From assembly GCA_009746045.1 (NCBI GenBank), contig RPFO01000115.1, positions 1 to 64,000 on the forward strand: a DNA stretch of 64,000 nucleotides, written 5' to 3'. This stretch comes from Mesostigma viride. Lineage: Eukaryota; Streptophyta; Mesostigmatophyceae; Mesostigmatales; Mesostigmataceae. The translations under genes and the position numbers were made by a program. The notes below the pieces were generated by a model that worked only from the letters and a program-made list of their open reading frames with translations, did not search any database and was not told where the DNA came from. Positions 19,792-29,493 of this stretch are shown here, in pieces (the first letter of the stretch is position 1; each line of letters starts with the position of its first letter).

Positions 19792-20429
19792 ATGGCGTCC
19801 AACAACGGCATCAACGGCAACAACAACAAGGGGAAGGCGCCTGCCAGGCGCACCTCACCCCGCCTTTCGCCGGAGGGCACGCCCTCCACCACCGATGCGA
19901 GGGTGACGCCCAACGTCCCCTTCCGCACGGTGGTCGCTGACCAACCCAGGCGTCGGGGCCCGCAGGTGGGGCCCGGCGCCCGGGGGATGGCGAGCGGGCG
20001 GCCGTTTGCCACTGGCGGTTCGTCCGCCATGGCACCTGGGGGGCAGGTCCCCCGGGCACGACGTTCCCCCGTCGCAGGTGACGGGGGTCGTGAGCGGAGT
20101 GATTCCTCCGAGGAGGATGGCGAGGTGCCGCCTGCGAGGCCTCGGCCTTCGCTTGAGCTTTCGTCGCAGACACCTGCGACGTCGGGCAACCTTTCCGTGG
20201 GCCGACAGATGGCCACCATGGACATTGACCGGTATGGGGAACATGTTCCGCCCCCGGTCATGTTCGGGCGCCCACCCCATTTTCTCCCCCTTGGGGAGGA
20301 CGACATCCCGGCGTTCATTGCGGTGAACGGCCGGATCATGCTCCAACGTTTTCAGTTGCTTCCAGATGAGGAGATACACGCGATAGAGGTTCATCGGGTG
20401 CACTCGCTGATCGAGGGGCGTCTTAGGAT
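19792..20429 (+). pseudogene. Element 2 gag, 5' part, cut by the hAT-like insertion
   Basis: It starts at the ATG at 19792, 44 bases after the LTR. The N-terminus is Asn/Gly rich then Arg/Pro rich (MASNNGINGNNNKGK). A globular part follows with MDIDRYGEHVPPP, DDIPAFIAVNGRI and HRVHSLIEGRLR. The frame is intact through the GARGMASGRPF junction, where the other two copies lack one G. It is interrupted after GRLR by the insertion at 20430. In the copy at 58-60 kb the same text runs on directly into MQLPLVQVAVWLY. Confidence 0.85.
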
Positions 20430-22123
20430 CAGTGTGAGCCAGTACGGCAATACGGCAATACGGCAAAACCTCGGCGTATTGCGTATTGCCGTATTATACG
20501 CGTATTATACGCGTATTATACGCCAAAAAAAAAAAAGTGGTTTTTTGACCGGAAAAGTGGATTTTCAATTAGGATAAAATATTCTAAGGTGTTTATCCCA
20601 TGGGCGTGCCTCTCAAAAACTCTAGCTAATGTCTCAATCTTGATGAAAAACAATACAATGCACGTAGAGGTCGCCGGTAGCCGTTTGACACTCACTTGGT
20701 TGTCTCATCAATTGTATGAAGTGTAATTAATTAATTAATTAGTTAATTATCACGTGACTGCGTCACGTGGGTGCCAATACAAAGTAGAGGAACCTTCAAC
20801 CCCTGTACACAATGAGAGGGAGGGAGGGCGCCCTAGCTTCTCTCACTGCCACCGCCCACCAGTCGGTGGGCAGGCCACATCGAGCGCTCTATCCACATCA
20901 CGGGGCCGGGGCGCATCACTGTGGGACAACCATTATTAACGATACCAGAGGTAGGCTGAAGCATAGCTGATGCTGTACAAGAAAGGTGAAGTGGGCTCAA
21001 CGGGCGTCTGCTAAGGCATAAGCAAATGGCCACGCTGAGCCATGGCTGGGCTAATGTGATTGCGTTCATGCCACTCTAAACCGTTGGGGCTACTCTAAGC
21101 CGTTGGGGCTAGATCAGTATACTATGCTCGAGAAATACATGGCAAGTCATGCTATAATGTAAAAGCTATGTCGATTGCCCTCTTCTAGACAGCTGGCTAG
21201 AATCTATTCTGGGGGAGCCCTAGGGGGTGTCGACAGTTTGTTGTTTACATAAAGGTCATGAAGTGTGATACTCATCCACTGCATGGTATATAGATTGCTA
21301 ATTGAACTAATTCCTTATTACAACCATGAACTTATTGATAGGTATACGATTCGACCCAAAACCTTGATACAGTATGCAATAAAACGTGAACAGGATAGCA
21401 CATACCAGATCAAAACCGCAGATTAATTACCTTCCTTGCTGGAGCTAGCCGGATGCCCACCTCATCGATGTAGCTGCGAGCCGCTTTCCTGGCCGTCGTC
21501 GCCAATAAAACATGTCAGCAATATATTTTACACATCTATCCGCGTACAAACGTATCGACTTATTTCCCGCCTAGTAACAGTTAGCACATGCACGGCGACC
21601 GACCTGGTCGCTGATCAAACGACGTTGCTGCACCGAGCATAGGGTCGAGACATATCTGCGCACACCCAGGCGTTGCCTGCCAATGATATACGCTGTTTAG
21701 GACCTATGGATCATGCCTGCAAAATTGCAGTTCAAAATGTCAAGCCATGCTCCCATACCAGTCAGATTTCTGCACCTCCATGGCCGCGGAGGTCAACTAT
21801 CATATTTATGCAAGTCGGTCTCGTTTTGCCATCGTTTACCCACGCCGTCAACTGGCAGAGATGACAAGCGGGACCAACCGTAGGCCCGTACTCCCCAAGT
21901 ACGGTTCAGGCTGCGTACCTGCCTAGGTCAGCAACGCCAAAACTAGCTCTGGCGCCAAATTCCGGAGCCGGGCGCCGTATAATACGCGAAAAATACGTAT
22001 TATGCGCCGTATTGGCGTTGAGAACGCAATACGCCGTATTTCTAGTACGTTAGTACGCCAAACCCCGCCGTATTGTATAATACGGCGTATTTACCGTATT
22101 ATACGGCGTATTGGCGTTCACTG
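20430..22123. mobile_element. Non-autonomous hAT-like DNA transposon
   Basis: 1694 bp. It is flanked by the 8-bp duplication CTTAGGAT (20422-20429 and 22124-22131). The two other copies of this gag show the empty site with a single CTTAGGAT. Ends are CAGTGTGAGCCAGTACG and, reversed, CAGTGAACGCCAATACG. A CAGTG-type imperfect TIR with 8-bp TSD is typical of hAT. Both ends carry subterminal iterations of TACGGCGTATT and ATACGCGTATT (20440-20525 and 21975-22115). I see no transposase frame in the 1.4-kb interior, so it must be mobilised in trans. Confidence 0.88.
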
Positions 22124-23515
22124 CTTAGGATGCAGCTCCCACTGGTTCAGGTGGCGGTTTGGCTGTACTGTTTCGCCAATCGGCCGCGGCACAACCCCGG
22201 CACTGTTGATCAGTGGGCGTCCAGGCAGCGCCAGAGAGAGGCGCTGCGCGTGGTCTCCAGACCAGAGATCGCGCTGACTCCGTTGCCAGCGTGGCCCCAA
22301 GTCACGCCAGTTGGCTGGGGCCCGGATAGGCGTGAGGCGGCTGCGATGCCGCCTGCGACGGGGCGCGGGGCGGCAGACGCCCCCAACACGCCCATGGGTG
22401 GTGAAGCCACCCAGGACCCTCTGGCAGGTCAGAGGGTCCAACCTCAGCCGCAGGCTCCCCCGCCCCGCGTGGGGGGCCAGGTGGCTGAGGAGGTCACCGG
22501 GGTCGCAGGGACCCCGGCGGCGACACAAGCGCCCGGGGTCGCAGGGACCCCGGCAGCGACGCCGGCGCCTCCGGCGCTGGCGGGGGATGCAGCCCCCATG
22601 GAGGGTGTCACGGGCACCTCCAGCGGCTCTGGGGGGCAGGCCCCCTCTAGTCGCAACAAGGACAAGTCCCTGGCAGGGCCGGAGGGGCCCAGGGTCCCAC
22701 CGCAGCTGGGCAGCAACCAGCACTGCTGGAGGGCGACCTGCAAGGTCGCGACTTCATCACCCTGGTGATGAGGCCGTGTGGCGTGCCATACAGACAGCCA
22801 CAGCCTCCTTCCGTGGGCTGGCCGACAGGAGCCAGCAGATGCACGTCGCGGAGGCGGGCAGCCTGGTGTGTGCAATCATCACGCACATCCTGGGCCTGCC
22901 CAACCTCCAAGAGGGCACACGCAGGGTGTGCGACGACCTGCTGCCTGCCCTGCAGGCTCTCCTCTCAGGGAGGAGGGTGCAGGGCAGCAGGGTGCGTCTG
23001 GTGCGTTTGCTGGAGCTCCTACACAACGCCATCCTGAGAGGGGCGGGTAGGTGGCTAACTCTGCCTACCTGGTTGCATCACAATCTTACTAACCCTACTG
23101 ACGATGACGTGTCCCTCTCTCCCACCTTCCATGATTGGGAGGAGGCCCGCAGCAGGAGGCGGGAAGTGACACACACTCACACCCCCAACCAGCCCACCCC
23201 TATGTTGTCTAACCCTCCTACACAGCCCATGTTTGCCCATCCTGCTCAGCTCACTCAAGTAGCACTTCCCTCTCAGCAGGTCTCTCCTGTGAATGCTGCA
23301 GCAGCAACACCATCTTCTCCCTCTCCCCCTGCATCCCCCTCTAGGTTGCCCACTTACAATGAAAACCGTCCTGTGGATAGGATTAATGTCAGGGGGCTGC
23401 CTGAGGGGTATACTAGGGAGCAGGGGAATCATGCACTTCTCTCTCTGCAGCTGGCTAGGGAGGAACTGAATGTCAAGAATTGGTTTGGATCTCTCATGCA
23501 GGGGGATTTTACCAT
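22124..23515 (+). pseudogene. Element 2 gag, 3' part, frameshifted
   Basis: This continues gag after the hAT-like insertion. The reading goes MQLPLVQVAVWLYCFANRP, then a Pro/Ala/Gly-rich linker with GVAGTPAAT repeats, then a helical region (AVWRAIQTATASF to LLHNAILRGAGR), then a capsid-like part with INVRGLPEGYT and NVKNWFGSLMQGDF. Compared with the copy at 57.9-60.1 kb there are one-base losses near 22690 (GGGGCCCAGG for GGGGCCCCAGG), near 22765 (CCCTGGTG for CCCTGGGTG) and near 23508 (GGATTTTACC for GGATTTCTACC). It is therefore read in three frames, and the last loss puts it out of frame with the pol ORF. Confidence 0.8.
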
Positions 23516-24169
23516 CAGTCCTCTTCTCAGATTCAGAATCTCATTCTTGTCTTCCAGCGTAGGTATCCCAAGTGGCAGGACACGCAGGCTAGGGCAGTTT
23601 GGGAGGCTTTCATGAAGGAGCTAACTGACCTCCTCTCCACCCCCTCATCTGTGGACATCTATGGGGCATTCAGGTGGGTAGAGGAATACAGGGTCACATC
23701 AGTGGACTATGTGGCTGAGACAAAGAAATATGAGCTAGCCATCAAAGCACGTCCTGATGTCCAGCAGCTAGATCACAAGTTCTTGCTGCGTTCCTTCCTT
23801 GAGAAACTCAAACTTGACAAAAACACCTACGCCATGCTTGCAACAGGAATGGCAAAGTACTGGGAGGACATGAAGGAGGCATTGGATTATATCAAGCTGG
23901 CCTTGGCTCCCCTTAGCCAGGGGGCCATGGGCACCTCTGTAAAGAGGGTCAGGGGGGAAGAGAGGGAGGAGGAGGATAGGGAGAGGGAAGACAGGAGCAA
24001 GAGACCTGTCACTATGGCAGAAGTCAAGTCCCTGCTGGGACAAATGTTTAAGGGCAAGGGCAAGGGCAAGGGCAAGGGCAAGGGCAAGGGCAGGGGCTGG
24101 GGCAAGGGCAAGGGTAAGGGGCAGTCTCCCTCCAAGGGGGGCAGCTCCAGCAACAACAACAACAACAGT

Positions 24170-24214
<45 letters not shown>

Positions 24215-27200
24215 AACAACAACAACAACAAGAAGCAGGACAAGGAGGACAAGTCTTCTCAGCGGTGCACCCGCTGTGGCATGAAGTACCACCTGCGGCC
24301 CACCTGCCGCAAGAACGTGGACGAGCTGGGGCATTTGGACGTCCTGTGCCACAAGTGCCACGGGCCGCCCCACGGTGACCCCAAGGACTGCAAGCGGCCT
24401 CCTTACGGCAAGAAGTGTGAGTCTCCCTCTCATGCTGGCTTGAGTGTGCCTGCTTCACCTTCTTCTTCTGCATGCCCCACTGTCAGAGCAGTGAGCAGTT
24501 CTGGAAAGGTGCTACAGCTGGTTTCAGAAGATTATGTCTCTAAACCAACCTTCACATCTATGGTTCCCAAGGTGTGCAGAGTGTCCCCAGCAGAGGATGC
24601 TCAGATCAGTTTTCAGGAGCTTGCTTTGCAGTTGCATTTCCTTTATGGGCATGAAGTGAGTGCAGAGGTGGTGGCAGCAGCAATAGGGGGGGCAGCACTC
24701 AGACGTGCATGCCAGGTGGTCAGATCCCACTGCCAGCATTGTCAGTTCAATGCACCCAAACCCCCTAAGTGGCATGTAGCTACCCCACCTAAGAGCAAGG
24801 GCAGGGTGGTAGGAGATGTCTTTCATATCAAAGGACAATCTTACTTGGCACTTAAAGATGCATGGTCAAGGTACACAACCATTGAACCATTACCTGGAAT
24901 GGACAAGACACAGTTGCTCAGGGCTCTCTTGATTGCTCAGGCCAGGTACTACCCTGTGGAGGCATTGTTACTGGATCAGCAGTTCACATGTCTTGCCAAT
25001 GAACCAGGGTGTGAGGCTATTGATCTGGCTGGGCTAGAAGATCATGAGAGGCAAGGCATTATTGAAAGGGCCATCAGGTCCATTAAAACCCTTGTAGCCA
25101 AAGAAGATGGCAATCTGCTGGCTGACAGTGGGTCCTATGCTGACAGAGCTCTGTGGTCCACCAGGTTGTGCCAAGTCCTCAACAGGAGGCCACTCATGAA
25201 AACCCCACAAGGGGTGGTCATTACACCAGATGGATTGCATGCAGGCATTTATCCACCTGAGGTACTAGCCCTCTACAACGCACAGCGAGCACAGACAGCT
25301 AGCAGGTTAGCTGTCAAGGATGCAAAGCATCCACGTCCCACCTTCAGAGAAGGGGATCAGGTCCTATTCTACAAGGAGTCGGGACTAGGCAAGGTGGGTA
25401 CCTGGCATGGGCCAGCCACCATCCTAAAGTTTAACACCACTGGCAGGACAGTGTTAGTTAAACACAATGACACGGGAAAAATTCACAGGTGTTCACCTCA
25501 CAGGATGAAATTGTATTTTCCAACTGTGTCAGACGTGGCAGAGGAGGAAGAGCTGTTGGCCGACAGCCCTGTACAGTTGCCTGGCATCCCAGCGTTGCCC
25601 AGTGAGTGGTTGTTTGGAACACCCACTGGTGAGTGTGAGAGCCACACCCACTGTGACACCCAGGTCACCCTTGATGATTGCAGGCAGTCACTGCAGGATT
25701 GGCCCCCTGCAGCAGAGGGTCACATTGGCAAAACAGGTGATCAGCAACCTATCACCTCTACAAGTGTGAACATAGCTCAGCCACTAGCTGCACCTTCCAA
25801 ACGCAGCCTAGCAGACGCTGTTCGCATTTTACAAGCAGCTCATAGAGCCAAAGCTCAAACTGCTGCAGGATCAGCTAAGGTGGGGAAGGTTGGGCAGAAT
25901 GACAATAGCCCATTTATGGTTGCAGTGGACACACAAGCCCAGGTCAGCATTATCAGTGCCCTGGCTGTGCCCCATTTGCCTTTGGAACCTTCACCCTGGC
26001 ACCATGTGGCTGATTTCTCAGGGCAGTCATCCCTCAAGGTATTAGGTCAGGTCATGTTGACTATACTCGGTATCCCCACTCCTTTTCAGGTATTGGAAGG
26101 TTATAAAGGGAATGCTTTGTTGGGGGATCCTTTTCTCTGTTACCCTGGTGTCCTCATATCCAGTGATAGACTATCCATCCAGGACATGGGTGGTGTTGAT
26201 CTGAATCATTTCAAAATTTCTCTTGAAAAACTTCTTAACACCAACATTGCTTCTGTAAAATTTGCTACACCCAAGTATGCCCCAGGGCAAGAACCCTGTG
26301 TGGCAGACCTGGTTCACAACCAAAAACTTCATCCCAACTCATTTGGATTGGGCAAGCATGATGTGGCTAAAATGTCTCCTCTTTCTTATGAACAGATAGA
26401 GCAAGACTGTCGCACACACATAGGATTCCTAAAATGGGTGGAGGCCTTTAACAAGGCCAGGGAAGAATGGGTAGTGCCAGATCCTCTTAGTCCTTCTCAT
26501 ACTCCCCCTGTCACACCTATTGACAAAAAGCCTGCAGGGTGCAAGCACTTGCGCCTGAAGTTTGTGTGTAAACATAAGCCAGCAGCAGATGGGTCAGTCA
26601 TCTTTCATGCTAGACCTTGTGTGACAGAGTTCAAGGGCACCACTGATCTGACAGAGGCAGAGTTGTACACGCCAGGCATTCAGCAAACATCCCTAAAAAT
26701 CTTGCTGTCTGTCTTTGTGGGTCATCTCAATGATGGGGATGACTATATCTGTAAGGCTACAGACATTAAAAGGGCTTTCCTGAAAGGCTCACCTGAGATA
26801 GCACAACAAGTGTGGCATGGTCAGGTGTACGTAGTCTCCACTCCCAGAGTTTGGGCAAAACACATCCCTCAGCAGTACCTGAAAGCTAACATAGGTGTTG
26901 AAGGGCTGCAATCAGCTCCTCGCATTTTCAGGATGTCAGCTCAGGCTGTGTTTGAAAAGTTAGGGGCTAGATATGATGACATAGACCCTTGCTTCTTTGT
27001 GGTCCCACACCCTCATGGCATTCTCACCTTTGTGTGGCATGGGGATGATCAGCTGATTGCTGGGCCAAGGCGTGCTGTGGATGATTTTATTCAACAAGTG
27101 TCACAGCATTTTGAGATTGGCAAGCAAGTAGAGCTGGGCACCACTGCCATAAAATTTTGTGGCACAATGTTACAACTCCAGCAGCATCAAAACCAGTGGG

Positions 27201-27976
27201 TGTGTGCACTCTACTCTCCCAATGATTACATGCACAGCTGCTTGGAGGTTTTGCAAACAAAAATCAAACCTGGAGCCTGTCCTACCATTAGAGGCAAGCT
27301 GGGGTGGTTGTGCTCAACGTGTGCACCTCACCTGGCTGTGGTTAGCAGAGTTGATGATGATGTCTTGATGCAAGTAGGTCACAAAGCCATCACCAAAACT
27401 CTCCAGGAGGGCCCTCCCCTTATCTTGCACTCCTTGGATCTCCACAAAACCATTCACATCCAAGCTATGATGGATAGTTCCATGGAGTCCAGGCAGATTA
27501 CCAAGTTGCAGGCAAGGGAGTCAGGCTTGTATTTTGTGCAGAATGATGATGCACCCTTGTCTCTCATTTCATGGTACAGCCGGTTGCATAGACGCAAGGC
27601 TGTCAGCAGCAATGCTGCTGAGTGCAGGGCAGTGGTGTCAGCAGTGCTTCATGCCAGGTACTTGAATCATGTGCTGGTTTGGTTGCAGATGCAAGCAGGC
27701 AGCAATGCTGGGGTGGTGGCACACTTGCTCACTGACAGTCAGTCAGTCCTCAGTTTCCTTGCTAACCCCTATGCTGTCCACACTGATCTTGACTGGGTGG
27801 TCCTGAAACAGGAGTCCACCTACTGGGAGTCCACCCGTCACGTGGAGGACAAACACAACGCTGCTGATGCACTCACTAAAGTGCCTCAGCAGGCAGCTGA
27901 ACAATATCAGCTGTTGTACCACTTGATGAACCCCTATGGCAAGCAGGCAACCCTGCCCCATAGGGGGGACGCCTAG
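23480..27976 (+). CDS. Gag C-terminus and Pol polyprotein of element 2
   Basis: 1498 residues as an open frame. The first 10 or so residues are out of the true register. The capsid text starts at YHQSSSQIQ. Approximate order: capsid end to 150, Lys-Gly repeat (KGKGKG) near 195, Asn run near 230-250, two zinc knuckles (CTRC-x4-H-x4-C at 261 and CHKC-x4-H-x5-C), His/Cys zinc segment near 390-425, integrase with D in VGDVFHI (444), D in LLDQQFT and E in IIERAIRS, then an SH3-like end (GDQVLFYKESGLGKVGTW). Protease with VDTQAQVSIIS at 815 and ALLGDPFL follows. RT has TDIKRAFLKG, EGLQSAPRIF and FVWHGDDQL near 1187. RNase H has MDSSMESR (1331), AECRAVVSA, LTDSQSV and NAADALTK. All catalytic acids are present. 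This is the only uninterrupted pol of this family in the window. Confidence 0.92.
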
Positions 27977-29038
27977 CAGGGTCCTGTTCACCAGGGCCGC
28001 CTAGGTCACCCAGTACCCCTTGGGCAGGTCCAAGGGGTAGGTTGTGGCTTCCAGCAAGGGGGGTTGGTTGGAGTCTGTTTTCATACATCTGCGTGCCCTA
28101 TGCCCAATAAAATCTGTTTTGATTTTCTCAACACCATGGAATTTCGTTATGCACACCTTCATAGGTGGGCATGGGATGTATCTCACACCTTTATTCCCTA
28201 GGGCGTATGCCTTGGTGGAATGGCCTTGAGCTCAGTGGCTCAGGTGCCCCCATTCAAGTGGAGGGTCAAAGCTCCCTTGACAGGTGGTTACCCAGGACCC
28301 CAGTTCACTGTGGATATCCTGGGCCACCTGGCCTTACTGTTCAGTGGCAGTAAGGCATGGGTGCTGTCATGTTGTCTAGTACAACGTGCTCAGCACAGGT
28401 GCAGGATGAAATATTCCTGTCACCTGTCACCAGGACTTCAGTCACCCATGTGCAGGGCAGGGGTGGCTGGTCTCCCACGTTGTGCAGGTGCAATGTGGCC
28501 AGGTCCAGGATGTCATAGTCCTGTCACCTGTCACTCGGACTTCAGCCCCCTCTGTGCAGGGCAGGGGTGGCTGGTCCTCACATGTTGTGCAGGTACAACA
28601 TGGACAGTGCAGGGTGCAATAAACCTGTCCACTGTCACTCCTCAGGTTGCAGGTAACCTGAGCTCAGTTGACCCAGCCTGGCTGGGTATTTTTCTCTGAG
28701 TGGGCGATGATGATGGAACAACATGGAACCTCTTAAACGGTTACCTTGGCATTTTTACAATGGCTTTCTTGGCTGGTGATGCACTCCCTGGATAGGCAGA
28801 CAGGCATAGCTATCTCCCTTGTGAGCTCGCGAGGAGGAGGAACTCCCCGGGCATGTTGAGCTAAACGTGATGCCATCACAAGTATTGCACGAGTTCTGGG
28901 GCCCATCTTTTTCAGTCCAGATGTTGCAGTATGGGTGTCAGTTGCTCAGCACCTCAGTCAGCTTGGAGTCAGTCTCCTAGCTGGGCAGGGTCAGGCTTGA
29001 AGTCGCTAGCCTTCAACCTGAAAGGAAAACATAATGGG
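27977..29038 (+). other. 3' non-coding region of element 2
   Basis: There is no gene. AATAAA occurs near 28107 and 28619. A tandem duplication of about 105 bp (28400-28610, GTGCAGGGCAGGGGTGGCTGG in both copies, written here as its core GGCAGGGGTGGCTGG) recurs in all copies of the family. The polypurine tract ends at 29038. Confidence 0.75.
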
Positions 29039-29493
29039 AGTTAGATGAGATGCTTAGGCTGACACACGGATTTCCGGCCTGCGCGCCGCGTATTGCCTAC
29101 CGCGGCTGAGCGGGACACCTCAGTACAGTACGGCAGGGTGTACGGTACTGAGGTGTCATGTGGACCGATGTGCGGTTAGTGCCAGACTGTTCCTAGGTGC
29201 TAGCTCGACCCGCCAGGTCCGGTGTAGCCGGGCCTGACGGGCCGAGTCTTAGCTGGATGCTAGTGACGTGGTCGCATGGCATTGCAGTGTACACTTGTCC
29301 ACTGGTCGTGTGCTGCAGGTAGCACCGCCATAGGCATATAGGCGTAGCACTGGGGAGTGCCACAGCACCCGAGTCTGCCCAGTTCCATTCTGAGCCCTCA
29401 GCTTTCATCGCTCTCTCCTTGTATTATTGTAATACAATCATCATTCGCTCTCAGCTTTCGCAGTTGTTCGTCGTCCCTAGTCTCCATCCAACT
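29039..29493 (+). repeat. 3' LTR of element 2
   Basis: 455 bp, matching 19293-19747 at every copy-specific site I checked. It is followed by the GAGTG duplication and then 40-bp units. Confidence 0.92.

Larger units (their letters stand above)
19293..29493 (+). mobile_element. Copia-like LTR retrotransposon, element 2
   Basis: 10201 bp including a 1.7-kb later insertion. The 455-bp LTRs are at 19293-19747 and 29039-29493, with target duplication GAGTG at 19288-19292 and 29494-29498, inside the 40-bp array. An uninterrupted site of the same wording (ACATGTGAGTGCAGCC) is visible near 18680. The element carries gag, a 1498-residue gag/pol frame and a 1-kb 3' non-coding region. A polypurine tract (AAAGGAAAACATAATGGG) touches the 3' LTR. 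Confidence 0.93.

Noticed and set aside
22118-22875. Several Arg/Ala/Pro-rich frames on the opposite strand of gag
   Set aside because: Shadows of GC-rich gag coding sequence in other frames, as at 55000-56700 and 58700-60270.
23887-24252. Poly-Leu/poly-Cys/poly-Val frames antisense to the Asn run
   Set aside because: Complement of the AAC and GGCAAG repeats in gag. There is no independent evidence of a membrane protein.
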